Source: Charina bottae (Eukaryota > Chordata > Lepidosauria > Squamata > Charinaidae). From it: a stretch of 64,000 nt of DNA. This document shows, one piece after another, positions 22,549 to 33,566 of the stretch (the first letter of the stretch is position 1; the number at the start of each line of letters is the position of its first letter). Below the pieces are notes generated by a model. The model was not told the DNA's origin and ran no database searches. It worked only from the letters and a program-made list of their open reading frames with translations. A program made the translations under genes and the position numbers. Where the stretch lies: positions 7,691,501-7,755,500 of the forward strand of contig JALMGJ010000020.1 in assembly GCA_023362775.1 (NCBI GenBank), written 5' to 3'.

Positions 22549-24564
22549 GTGGTCCACTGGAGGAGGGAATGGCAAACCACTCCAGTATCCTTGCCAAGAA
22601 AACTCATGGACAGTATCAAAAGGCTAAAAGATATGATGCCAAAAGATGAGCCCCTCAGGTCGGAAGGTGTCCAAAATGCTACTGGGGAAGAGCGGAGAGC
22701 AATTCCGAGTAGCTCCAGAAAGAGTGAAGCGGCTGGGCCAAAGCCGAAAGGACGCTCAGTTGTGGATGTGTCTGGAAGTGGAAGGAAAGTCCGATGCTGT
22801 AAAGAACAATATTGCATAGGAACCTGGAATGTAAGATCTATGAATCAAGGTAAGCTGGATGTGGTCAAACATGAGATGACAAGATTGAACATTGACATCT
22901 TGGGAATCAGCGAACTAAAATGGACAGGAAAGGGCGAATTTAATTCAGGAGACCATTATATATACTACTGTGGGCAAGAATCCCTTAGAAGAAATGGAGT
23001 AGCTCTCATAGTCAATAAAAGAGTGGGAAAGGCAGTACTGGGGTACAACCTCAAAAACGACAGAATGCTTTCAGTTCGAATCCAAGGCAAACCATTCAAC
23101 ATCACAGTGATCCAAGTCTATGCCCCAACCACTGATGCCGAAGAAGCTGAAGTTGACCGGTTCTATGAAGACCTACAACACCTTCTAGAACTAACACCAA
23201 AAAAAGATGTCCTTTTCATCATAGGGGACTGGAATGCTAAAGTAGGAAGTCAAAAAATAACCGGAATAACAGGCAAGTTCGGCCTCGGAGTACAAAATGA
23301 AGCAGGGCAAAGGCTAATAGAGTTTTGTCAAGAGAACACGCTGGTCATAGCAAACACTCTTTTCCAACAACACAAGAGACGACTCTACACATGGACATCA
23401 CCAGATGGTCAATACCGAAATCAGATTGATTATATACTTTGCAGCCAAAGATGGAGAAGCACTATACAATCAGCAAAAACAAGACCTGGAGCTGACTGTG
23501 GCTCAGATCATGAGCTTCTTATCGCAAAATTTAGGCTTAAATTGAAGAACGTAGGGAAAACCACTAGACCACTCAGGTATGGTCTAAATCATATCCCTTA
23601 TGAATATACAGTAGAGGTGAGGAATAGATTTAAAGGATTAGATCTGGTAGACAGAGTGCCTGAAGAACTATGGATGGAGGTTCGTAACATTGTACAGGAG
23701 GCAGCAACTAAAACCATCCCAAAGAAAAAGAAATGCAAGAAAGCAAAGTGGCTGACTGATGAGGCTTTACAAATAGCTGAGGAAAGAAGGGAAGCAAAAG
23801 GCAAGGGAGAAAGGGAAAGATATAACCAACCGAATGCAGATTTCCAGAGAATAGCAAGGAGAGATAAGAAGGCCTTCTTAAATGAACAATGCAAAGAAAT
23901 CGAGGAAAACAATAGAATGGGGAAGACTAGAGATCTCTTCAAGAAAATCGGAGATATCAAGGGAACGTTTTGTGCAAAGATGGGCATGATAAAGGACAAA
24001 AAAGGCAGGGACCTAACAGAAGCAGAAGAGATTAAGAAGAGGCGGCAAGAATACACAGAAAAACTATACAAGAAAGATCTTAATATCCCTGATAAATACG
24101 ATGGTGTGGTCACTGACCTTGAGCCGGACATCCTAGAGAGTGAAGTCAAGTGGGCCTTAGGAAGCATTACTAACAACAAAGCTAGTGGAGAAGACAGTAT
24201 TCCAGCTGAGCTATTTAAAATCCTAAAAGATGATGCTGTTAAAGTGCTGCACTCAATATGCCGACAAATTTGGAAAACTCAACAGTGGCCACAGGATTGG
24301 AAAAGGTCAGTTTACGTTCCAATTCCAAAGAAGGGCAATGCCAAAGAATGTTCAAACTACCGTACAATTGTGCTCATTTCACATGCTAGCAAGGTTATGC
24401 TCAAAATCCTACAAGCTAGGCTTCAGCAGTATGTGAACCGAGAACTACCAGAAGTGCAAGCTGGGTTTCGAAGAGGCAGAGGAACTAGAGATCAGATTGC
24501 CAACATTCGCTGGATCATGGAAAAAGCAAGAGTTCCAGAAAAACATCTACTTCTGCTTCATTGA
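22549..24564 (+). pseudogene. Bov-B endonuclease and N-terminal reverse transcriptase
   Basis: A 671-codon frame. The endonuclease begins near residue 88 with IGTWNVRSMNQGKLD, then ILGISELKWTGKGEF, the catalytic GDWNAKVGS near residue 227, and SDHELLIAKFRLKL near residue 322. Reverse transcriptase motifs follow: NNKASGEDSIPAELFK, SNYRTIVLISHASKV and QAGFRRGRGTRDQI near the end. The frame then derails at about 24530 and stops at 24564. The downstream polymerase core is open in the next frame from 24497, so one small indel separates the two halves. Confidence 0.93.
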
Positions 24565-25633
24565 CTACGCTAAAGCCTTTGATTGTGTGGATCACAACAA
24601 ACTGTGGCAAAGTCTTAAAGAGATGGGAGTACCAGACCACCTTACCTGTCTCCTGAGAAACCTGTATGCGGGTCAAGAAGCAACAGTTAGAACCGGACAT
24701 GGAACAACTGACTGGTTCAAAATTGGGAAAGGAGTACGACAAGGCTGTATATTATCACCCTGCTTATTTAACTTATATGCAGAGTACATCATGAGAAATG
24801 CCGGGCTGGATGAATCAAAAGCCGGAGCTAAGATTGCCGGGAGAAATATCAACAACCTCAGATATGCAGACAATACCACCCTAATGGCAGAAAGTGAAGA
24901 GGAACTAAAGAGCCTCTTGATGAGGGTGAAAGAGGAGAGTGCAAAAGCTGGCTCGAAACTCAACATTAAAAAAACTCAGATCATGGCATCTGGTCCCATC
25001 ACTTCCTGGCAAATAGAAGGGGAAGAAATGGAAGCAGTGACAGATTTTATTTTCTTGGGCTCCAAGATCACCGCAGACGGTGACTGCAGCCATGAAATTA
25101 AAAGACGCTTGCTCCTTGGGAGGAAAGCTATGGCAAACCTAGACAGCATATTAAAAAGCAGAGACATCACCTTGCCGACAAAGGTCCGTATAGTTAAAGC
25201 TATGGTTTTTCCAGTAGTAATGTATGGCTGTGAGAGTTGGACCATAAGGAAGGCTGAGCGCCGAAGAATTGATGCTTTCGAACTGTGGTGCTGGAGAAGA
25301 CTCTTAAGAGTCCCTTGGACTGCAAGGAGGTCAAATCAGTCAATCCTAAAGGAAATCAACCCTGACTGCTCATTGGAAGGACAGATACTGAAGCTGAAGC
25401 TGAAATACTTTGGCCACCTAATGCGAAGAGAGGACTCACTGGAAAAGACCCTGATGCTGGGAAAGACTGAAGGCAAAAGGAGAAGGGGATGGCAGAGGAT
25501 GAGATGGTTAGATAGCATCACCGATGTAATGAACATGAATTTGAGTAAACTCCGGGTGACAGTGGAGGACAGGAAGGCCTGGCGTGCTATGGTCCATGAG
25601 GTCACGAAGAGTTGGACACGACTAAACGACTGA
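24497..25633 (+). pseudogene. Bov-B reverse transcriptase core and C-terminal domain
   Basis: Contains CFIDYAKAFDCVDHNKLW (motif A), GVRQGCILSPCLFNLYAE (motif B) and LRYADNTTLMAES (motif C), followed by FLGSKITADGDCSHEIKRR. The C-terminal region has VMYGCESWTIRKAERRRIDA and GHLMRREDSLEKTLMLGK. Motif C reads YADN (codons TAT GCA GAC AAT), where family members have YADD. Loss of the second catalytic aspartate should abolish polymerase activity. The frame runs intact to the natural end at 25633. Confidence 0.93.
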
Positions 25634-26083
25634 ACAACAACAACCCTAAGAGAGGCTTTCTACAGCAAGGAGAAGCGAGCTCTCTTGGTGCTTATCGTTA
25701 TTCTCTTGGGATAATTTTTAAAAAATCTTTTAAAGTTTTGGCTCGTTTCACATCCTAATACTAAGGAGGACTGAGAGTAAATAATTGCCTCCCTGCTATT
25801 ATTTTTGTACTGAATTTTAAGATTTTAATATTTCCCTACACGTTGAATCTGCTGTTTTGAATCTTCAGCTTTCTGTTGCCACCTTCTCTGGGAAGTTGCT
25901 CATTATCATACCTTCACTTATGTAAACATCTTCTGGAAATTTTCCATTAACTTTTACCTTTGCTAGTTAAGTACCTAGGGGGTGCCATAAACTACTGCCT
26001 GAGACATGGAAGACTTCAAGCAGACGTTCTGAGATTTCCGTTCTGAGCTTAAACAGATTCTCTTTGATTCCTGTCAAGTTATT

Positions 26084-26467
26084 ATGCAAGATATTCGGGA
26101 CATTGTAGAAAACATTAGTTCTAAAAAGTGTCATCTGGCTGCGGATGTCGTGGAAGAAATGGAAGTGATTAACGATAGCAATGTTCCTATGGACAGTGAG
26201 ATCGAGGCTTTTGTTGAAATGCCAGACGGAGACTGGATTGTCGGGGTGAAGAAATTAATTGGACAGACCATATTGCAGACCATGGGTGGGATTGTTTTAC
26301 TGATGGAATGTTATGGGAAGGAAGAGGTTGTTATCTATGGGAGGTTTTCTGCTGAGAGCTTGGAGTTTTTAAGGGGGGCAGTTGGGCTGTCTGGATTTTT
26401 TATGAAAAATGCTGTGTGTGTACTGTGGAGATATGTAAATGCTTTTGTTTACTTTGAAGTGGGGTAA
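26084..26467 (+). pseudogene. Short ORF of the L1-type retroposon family, copy 1
   Basis: A 127-codon frame with VENISSKKCHLAADVVEEME, SEIEAFVEMPDGDWIV and the C-terminal VLWRYVNAFVYFEVG before the stop. An in-phase start at about 26006 (MEDFKQTF) precedes it, separated by a TGA. The same elements occur in the copy at 57550-57932, including DWIVELK and LWGYVNALVYFEVG. This suggests the ancestral element encoded a protein of about 165 residues. I do not recognise the fold. The start resembles L1 ORF1 N-termini (compare DFKQDFKQEIRETFQ at 32990). Confidence 0.55.
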
Positions 26468-27186
26468 GGATTTAAGAATGTTTATTTGGATTGTCTTTAA
26501 GGCTTGTTTGACTTCATTTCTTTTTAAGGATTTGGATTAAGATTAATAAGGTATAATAATAAATGCTTGGTTTTAGATTTAATATGATTAAGATTGTTAT
26601 AATTGTAGTATTATTAATTATAAGAGTAGACAATTTATACGCTTTTTAATTTGATTTTTAAGGGGGATAAGGTATAATAATAAATGCTTGGTTTTAGGTT
26701 TAATATGATTAAGATTAAGCTTGTTATAACTGTATTATTATTAATTATAAGAGCAGACAATTTATGCTTTCTAGTTTGGTCTTTATTATAGTGGACAGAA
26801 ATGTATAGAATAGTGGTAGGAAGGAAATAATTAAGTAAATGTTTTTGGGGGAGGGAAGTTGATTAGGAGGTTTATATATTTTCTTTTCTTTTAATATAAG
26901 GGGAGGGAACAATTCTATTTAGTGATTTTTATATGTGTTAATGGAATGATTTATAGAAATAATGTGAGTTTGGTTTGATACAGAGTAAGGGATTGATTAT
27001 GGAAATTGCTGTATATTCTTGCTGTTAGAAGTCGGAAGTCACTTCTTTATGTAATCTTCAAAAAATTTTCTTCTTGTGTTTTCACACCTTTTTAGTTTTT
27101 TTTTCTTTTTGTAGTTTTTTTTGTAGTTTTTATCTTTGCTTTAAATCTAATAAAATTATTTTGTAAAAAAAAGAATAAAAAGTCCT

Positions 27187-28152
27187 ACAGAATTAATTAA
27201 GATCTATCTAATCCAGCACCATGATTTCAATCTGGTCAGCCAGATATTTTAGGAAACCAAAATCAAAGCAATTTGTATAGTTCCTGCTTTTATACTTATA
27301 AATGTAAAGGAATGATGACATGTGGGAACTTACTTACTTCGAGAACCATATAAAATGTTTAGATTTTGTCATTTTGGAGTAGACAAGCCTTTTATTTTAG
27401 CCCAAAAATGAGAACTGTTTTCTCACCTAGGAGTTATATGAACTATTTTAAGTGACTAGTTAGTCACACACAAATACGGAAATACATTGTCTCTTTCTTA
27501 GAATAACTCTTTTATATCACTTTTAAGTTTTTTTTATTCTTGTTATGGTAGGTGATATATTAACTGATTAAATAAAATTAATAGAAGCATGTGAGTATGT
27601 ACTTTCAACGATACAAAGATATATTACTCTTCAGCAGGAACTAAAAACGGCTACTACTTTATTGTGTTGGACCGCATATTCCATCAAAAACATTACTATT
27701 TTCAACCTGTTATTTCATCCAATGAAAGTTCTGGATACAAAAGGAAGTTGTGACACCACCCTTGCTCCTACGTTTTTTTACCTGAATCACAGAGGAAATT
27801 TACTGAGGATGACTTTGAAAGAAGAGAGAATCCATTTTGGCCACGAAGCTTCCAAGTCCCATCTGAGCACACACTTTGGAAGCAACTTTTTAAATCCTAA
27901 CCAGCGTGTATGTATTCTTGTACCCGGGAGGAAGTCACAATTCAAACAAGACAAAGTCATGATAAAACTTAAGTAGTATGGATTATCTGTGGAATAATAA
28001 TAGAGAACTACCACAAGGCATTGTTTAGAACTCATGCTCATAAACTTAAATTGGCATGTCGTAGGTATATACCACCGAATGTAGCTCATTATACAGCAAT
28101 TTCCCAGTATTTCTATGCTTGTGGTAATTTTAAAAAATTCCTTACAGTTTAC
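27187..28152. other. CREB1 intron without recognised features
   Basis: AT-rich intron between the retroposon and the next exon. Confidence 0.4.
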
Positions 28153-28299
28153 CTGAACTGTCTGGACTTGTGGAGACTGAATAACTGATGGCTGGGCAGC
28201 TTGAATAACACCATGGACTTGAACTGTCTGTCCATTCGGCAGTTGCACTAAGGTCACAGTGGGAGCAGATGATGTTGCATGAGCTGCTGGCATAGATAC
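28153..28299 (-). CDS. CREB1: CREB1 exon: remainder of Q1 region
   Basis: This 147-nt (49-codon) exon encodes VSMPAAHATSSAPTVTLVQL, then PNGQTVQVHGVIQAAQPSVI and QSPQVQTVQ. It is the glutamine-rich Q1 region upstream of the KID. The acceptor TTCATTAG precedes 28299. The donor GTTCAG|GTAAAC is at 28151-28152. Both ends fall between codons, so this exon can be skipped or joined without changing frame. The translation matches mammalian CREB1 as I recall it. Confidence 0.97.
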
Positions 28300-29594
28300 C
28301 TAATGAAAGAGAGTGACACATTATTTTAAAAACCATTTTAATGTCAGAGTAAGGATAGGAACCCCACAGTTTGCAGATCATTTGCAGCTCCTAAATGGCT
28401 CTTGTGTGGCCTGCCACAGGTTCCCAGAACTCACCTGCTGCCTATCTTGCACTAACCCTTGCTTCCACCAATAATATGTGGCTGAGCTCACAATTCCCCA
28501 TTGTTAAGATCAGCTGCAATGGCATCACTGGGGAGGAAGGGAGACAGCTACGCCTCCTCTCTTTACTAGTCTTGATGTATCTCCAATTCTATCATATTCT
28601 GGATAGAAGAAATATAACATTTCCTGCAGGGAGAGGATTTGTCTGTATACAAGACAAATTGTATGTAGAGATGTGAGTGCTTGTGTGCACCTAGGCATTC
28701 CCCGAGACACTGAATGTGTCCCTGGGGGTCAACAAAGTTGCCTAAATTAAAATTCTATTCCAGCTATGTAGCAAAACTTTGGTATGCAGATATATTTGGA
28801 TGCAATATTTAAACCACCTGGATAAGCTTAGCAATGATTAGCTTTTGCAAGAAACCCCCTGGAAATAAATAGCTTCAATCAGTTGTATCTGCTTTCCTTT
28901 CGTGCAATTAATATAATTAACTTTATGTAGTTGTAACTATTATTTATAATAGATCAATAGTACAAAATTATGAAACTTCCAATAGGCAAAAGCTTAGATA
29001 TTTTACTACGTTTGTAGCATGCTACAGGGATCCTGCAGAAATTGTGAATGTGCACATTCTGATTCATTCATGATGAATCAGAAGCCATCATTTTAGTTTT
29101 TCCTCAGGAAGAAACATCCAAGGATGTGAATATGCACTCTTGCTTTGTACAGCTGAGACAGTTTTAGTACCAACTTTTCAAGCTAATTGCAAACCAATGA
29201 ATATTTTACATCCCTAAAAATCCACTACATTTTCCATGTAGGTATTTACTATTAGATAGTGCAATGTTCTTTTGAACAATTTTCTGTTCTTACATTTGAA
29301 CAATTTACTATCCATCCTCAGTGAGAAGAAAGGGTGATTATATAAAGTGCTATGAAAATTAATATTACTAGTAATGGTTATGGAATCAGAATATTTCTCG
29401 AACAGAAGATACAGTAACTCTAGCAACTGTATATAATACTCTCTGCATTTTCCCACTCTAATTTTTCCCTTCTATCCTTTGCTAGTCCAATCTATTACCC
29501 ATCTCACCATTTATATAGGCTAGTTTTAGATGTTCTGATTGATAATAATTACTAAGAGAACAATTATCATTTGTCCATTTGTATCAAATGGACC
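28300..29594. other. CREB1 intron without recognised features
   Basis: About 1.3 kb of AT-rich intron. Confidence 0.4.
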
Positions 29595-29602
29595 CCATAA
29601 AC

Positions 29603-29935
29603 CAGTGATGGCGAACCTATGACACATGTGTCAAAGGTGACACGCCACAATATTTTAGGTGACACGCCAGTGTTCACCAACACCCAACAACTATCCTCCC
29701 TGTTTGTTACCAAAGAAACTGAATGAACAAAAGGCACTGCAGCTCCACCCACCCACTTATCTCCCCCATCTCTGCCCTTTTGGCCACCCAAAATTGGATT
29801 GTATTTTATTTAAATAAATGAATATGTAAAGAATTGTTTTTCTTTTGTTCGGGTTTGGGGTGACATGCCAGCAGAGTCAAGTTAGTCATTTTCTGAATTT
29901 TTGACATGCCAAGCCCAAAAGGTTTGCCATTACTG
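29603..29935. mobile_element. Old non-autonomous hAT element (second family)
   Basis: The left end is CAGTGATGGCGAACCTATGA; the right end in reverse complement is CAGTAATGGCAAACCTTTTG. The flanks CCATAAAC (29595-29602) and TCATACAC (29936-29943) are an 8-bp duplication with two mismatches and a central TA. The 333-bp body has GTGACACGCCA and GTGACATGCCA near its ends and no transposase. The mismatches suggest greater age than the CpG-rich family. Confidence 0.8.
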
Positions 29936-29943
29936 TCATACAC

Positions 29944-30497
29944 CTCTTCAGAATATAAAATGGTGGGCAGCTTTAATTTAAAATGTGCCTATATGGCTGG
30001 AAAACAATAAAACTATGTAGAAGGACTACAAAGGTTGGCAGATGGTATTTTGGTAAATTCATGCTTTGCACAGATGTATAAAATATTACAAGTTAAAATG
30101 GTCTTAGATTTATGCAGCCATGTTGAACATTCAGAGCTTAGAATACCCTTAAGTCATCTCCCAAACTCAGAACAAAACGGGATTTTGTTTCACATTATTT
30201 CAAGAGTTCTGATGTTCTACAATTGACTTATTAAATTGACTATTTACAATATTTTAAAATATCTTCAATAGCTGATACTATTTTCCATTGAAGTTAAAAA
30301 AGATGTATAAAACTTATTTAAAATACCCTTAGTGCTTTCAAATTTGTCATTTCCCTATGGCAGTAATTTTGTAAATGGGTGTCCCACCACTAACCTCCTT
30401 TGCCACAAAAATGTCACAAAATTTCAAATGTGCTCACCAACCCAAAAAGTTGCAGATCCCACATATGGGAAATAAACCAATCTGTACAAATTTGTAC
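29944..30497. other. CREB1 intron without recognised features
   Basis: AT-rich intron next to the first coding exon. Confidence 0.4.
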
Positions 30498-30619
30498 CTG
30501 GGCCAATGTTGCAATTTGTGGTTGTGCCTGTACAGTCATCTGTTGATTTTCTGCTTCTGTGACAGCTGCATCTCCACTCTGTTGGTTCTCTGCACCAGAT
30601 TCCATGGTCATTTAGTTAC
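30498..30619 (-). CDS. CREB1: CREB1 first coding exon (start codon and Q1 N-terminus)
   Basis: The ATG is at 30609-30611, preceded by eight 5'UTR bases (GGTAACTA...) after the acceptor TTATAG. The exon encodes MTMESGAENQQSGDAAVTEA, then ENQQMTVQAQPQIATLAQ, 38 codons, ending exactly at the donor CCCAG|GTACAA. Sequence and exon ends match mammalian CREB1, including the conserved untranslated GTAACTAA just before the ATG. The promoter and first non-coding exon should lie farther right; none was recognised before 64000. Confidence 0.97.
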
Positions 30620-31078
30620 CTATAATGATAATGATCATCATCATCATCACTCACATTTAACAAATAAAGAATATGCATTTCTTGTAAAAAATAATAAACA
30701 GGTATTTATTAGTTATTGTTTTATTTTACATTACATTACATTACAACTTTCCTTTACTTACACACTTGGCCATAAATTAATTACTGCAGTTCTGCTCACA
30801 ATTAGATTTAACAGTACACAACTTGCATTTACTTAGCAGTACACTCAAGTGAATTCAACAGCACTTATTTCCTAGTACTTGGGTTCAATCTAGAGAAAAC
30901 CTTATGTAAAGTAACTGGTAGAACTTGGCTTCCCTGTCCTGCCCCTCCCTTGGCAGCCTCCCAGTCCTCTCAGACAGACTCCTTGGAAGATAGAGGACCT
31001 ACTGAGTCAGTCAGACAGGATGCAGGGTGAGAAGAAGGGAGAATCATTCCTCATTTCCAGAAGTTGTCTCTGCCGGTT
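30620..31078. other. Start of CREB1 intron 1
   Basis: Holds a short CAT-repeat (30636-30650) and a TTACA run (about 30728-30748); otherwise nothing recognised. Confidence 0.4.
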
Positions 31079-31530
31079 TTTATTTATTTATTTATTGGAT
31101 TTATATTACCGCCCATCTTCTCCACAAGGAGAACTCTGGGCGGTTCACAACCAAACCATCATTAAAATACAAAATGGTCCTAAAACAAATATACAAAAAA
31201 ATATAAAATATCATTAAAATTCTTAAACAATATAAATAGAATAATATGGAATAAAATCAAGATGGCTACAGTTCTTCTCAAATTCTGAGCGTAAGGGCCG
31301 CTCTCCATCCATGCTAGGGTGCTAGCCATCCCCAAGAATGACTATTTCCCCTCCCATCCCAGGCTTGGTGACAAAACCAGGTTTTCAGTTTTTTTCTGAA
31401 GTCCAGGAGTGTGGGGGCCTGTCTCACCTCTGGGGGAAGGATGTTCCAGAGGGCAGGAGCAACTGCAGAGAAGGCACGCTTCCGAGACCCTGCTATATGG
31501 AATTCTTTTATGGAAGGGATCCGTAACATG
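31079..31530 (-). mobile_element. L2-like LINE 3' end fragment
   Basis: The minus strand encodes KRAFSAVAPALWNILPPEVR and FRKKLKTWFCHQAWDGRG, the C-terminal end of an L2-type ORF2. The same segment ends the larger L2 at 33567. It is followed by a 3' untranslated stretch and a (TTTA)n-type tail at 31079-31097 on plus. Confidence 0.8.
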
Positions 31531-32161
31531 CCCTCTCTGCATGATGATTTTACAATCTTGCTTAAGATTATTTTCTATCTTACATGTTTTATCTAAGAAA
31601 ACCACTAGCATGGCTTCCGGTCGGAATGGTGGTGCGATAAGTCGGAGTTTTTCAGAGCGCTGAAAACCTGGCTAACATTTCCCTGTTTGTGGTGGTCCCC
31701 AGAAGGTGAAAAACCACCGGAGTCTTCCCCCGAAGAGGAGGGGGCCAGAAGATTCCTCACTAAGCTGTTAAAACTGCTCCCCTCTGCTCTTTCGGCTGTT
31801 TTCCACCACGGAAGGAGTGGGGGGTGGAAGCGGCGAAAACGGCACGAGAAGCCAGCCAGCTCTGCAGGGAATCGTAAGTCTCCTAATAGAGACGCAAGCG
31901 CAAGAAACCGACTCTTAGATCACTTTATTTTATTTTTCTTTTTAGTTTATAGTGTCTTATTATTATCTGAAGTCTATCCTTGGACAATGCTGAAAATGTT
32001 GGTAAAGTCTTTGCTTTCTTTGCTGTGTTATTCGTGGTGGAAGATTGAGATGGACTTTGCTTTTGAAATACAGTGAAACGTCCTCACCCTTCTATTTTAC
32101 TAGAGTGATTTGCCTCTCACTTGGAAGTATAAACTTTGTTCAAAACTTCATTGGATTAATG

Positions 32162-32459
32162 CAGAGCTTTCCAAACTGTGTGTCGTGACACAAAAGTGTG
32201 TCGCCACACACAGCGTGGTGTGTCGCCACACCACCCGGAAGCGGCGGTGCGCGCGTGCACGGCGGCAGCGGCAGCCACTGCCACCGTGCACCCGCGCGCC
32301 GCCGCGCGCCCCCTGCACCGCCGCACGTCCCCCGCTGCCGCCGTGCGCACACGCGCCGCTGCACGTCCCCCGCGCCGCCGCACGCACTCGTGTCACCCGC
32401 GCGCGCACCCCCGCACCGCCGCTGCCATGTCGCCAGCGGCGGCACTTTAGAAAGCCCTG
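32162..32459. mobile_element. Non-autonomous hAT-like element, copy 3 (CpG-rich)
   Basis: The left end is CAGAGCTTTCCAAACTGTGT; the right end in reverse complement begins CAGGGCTTTCTAAAGTGCC. The exact duplication GATTAATG lies at 32154-32161 and 32460-32467. The body shares GTGTGTCGCCACACACAGCG with copies 1 and 5, followed by a long GCC/GCG-rich stretch. It was inserted into the L1-type retroposon. Confidence 0.9.
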
Positions 32460-32958
32460 GATTAATGATTAGTGACTTGGAAATTTTTTATATACAGTGA
32501 CTGAGTTTTATTGAATATTTTTCATTGGTTTAATGAGTAATGAACCTGTTTTTTTTTCTCTTTTTGTAGTGGCGGAATCTTTTATTGAATATAGATTGTT
32601 TGAAATACTTTTCTCTTTCCTATTTTTGTATATATATTTTTCTTCCAAGAAACTTTTGTATTTAGGTAATAACCCCTTTTTTATATTTGGTACTTATTAG
32701 ATCCTGCTGGCAATGTTTTATTTGAGTGGAGCAGTTGTTTACTTTCCCTCTGGGAAATTTTTCTGTTGTGTCTATAATCTTCCCCCCACCTGTTCCCCCC
32801 TTTTGTTTTTTTTGTTTTTTGTTTCTTCTTCTCTCCTTTTTTTTATAGAGCTTACTGTACATATTGGAATATAGAAGAGACGTCACGGAAATTTACAATA
32901 CTGAGTTAGTAGAAGGAATAAAGGGGGTGAGAAAAAAAAGGGGGGGAAAGGAAAGAAA

Positions 32959-33312
32959 ATGGCAAATTCAATAGGAGAGTTGATTCAGGATTTTAAACAG
33001 GATTTTAAACAGGAGATTAGAGAAACATTTCAAGAAATTAGGGAAACACTGAAAAGTCTCTTGTTTGATATTGAAAACATGCAGGGTCAGATACAAAACA
33101 CAGAATCTGAATCAGAAGAGGTTGTGACATATATTCAACGAAAAGGGGATACCATTGAAATGATAGAGAAAAGGGAGAAAGAGATTTTAAATATTTTGTT
33201 ACAGTTGAGAGAAAGAGAAAGAGATTCGAATTTAGAATCTGATAAATATTTTAGAATTGATTTACTTAGTGCCAGACAAAGAAAGGTTCAGAACAAATGT
33301 AGTGTCAACATG
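32959..33312 (+). pseudogene. L1 ORF1-like N-terminal coiled-coil fragment
   Basis: The frame starts MANSIGELIQDFKQDFKQEI and continues with RETFQEIRETLKSLLFDIEN and a charged heptad-rich stretch, as in the coiled-coil half of L1 ORF1 proteins. The RNA-recognition and C-terminal domains are absent. After about 33312 the open frame runs into the L2 tail and microsatellite and is no longer coding in origin. Whether the parent element ever encoded full ORF1 cannot be seen. Confidence 0.6.
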
Positions 33313-33343
33313 AGACAGATAACAAAACAGGTTTTATTTATTA

Positions 33344-33394
33344 ATCATTCATTCATTCATTCATTCATTCATTCATTCATTCATTCATTCATTC
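33344..33394. repeat. (CATT)n microsatellite at the L2 3' tail
   Basis: About a dozen perfect tetranucleotide units. Position at the LINE's 3' end suggests it grew from the tandem tail that L2-group elements carry. Confidence 0.85.
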
Positions 33395-33566
33395 GATTTC
33401 TCACCGCCCAACTCCCTCAAGGGACTCTGGGTGGTTTACAAATAATCAAAATTACGAATATTAAAGATTAAGACATTGAAATAACCATTTAAAATACCAT
33501 ACATATAAAAATTAAGAAGGCGATGTGTTCTTTCAGCCTTGGAAGGGCTATTCTAGGACTATCTTA

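Larger units (their letters stand above)
22448..25643 (+). mobile_element. Bov-B (RTE clade) LINE, near full length
   Basis: The 3.2-kb element starts ACCCCTTCATGGATCACTGC and ends GACTAAACGACTGAACAACA, both typical of Bov-B. The duplication CCCTAAGAG flanks it (22439-22447 and 25644-25652), and the sequence either side reads on as the L1-type retroposon, as its intact sibling at 57115 shows. One apurinic endonuclease/reverse transcriptase frame is present, with a single frame change near 24540. Bov-B is abundant in squamates and is the standard example of horizontal LINE transfer in vertebrates. Confidence 0.95.
22105..27170 (+). mobile_element. Non-autonomous L1-type retroposon, copy 1, split by Bov-B
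   Basis: Bounded by an exact 16-bp duplication, AAGAATAAAAAGTCCT (22089-22104 and 27171-27186). The 5' end GACTTCCGGTGGGGACATGG contains CATGGCGG, resembling the YY1 site common at L1 starts. The 3' end is TAATAAAATTATTTTGT followed by A's. Long variable duplications and a poly-A end indicate L1-machinery mobilisation. Without the Bov-B insert the element is about 1.86 kb, too short for L1 ORF2. A sibling copy is at 56771-59171. It lies in the intron between the CREB1 exons at 20947 and 28153, antisense to the gene. Confidence 0.88.

Noticed and set aside
23598..25605. Long minus-strand ORFs
   Set aside because: Antisense shadows of the Bov-B polymerase frames.
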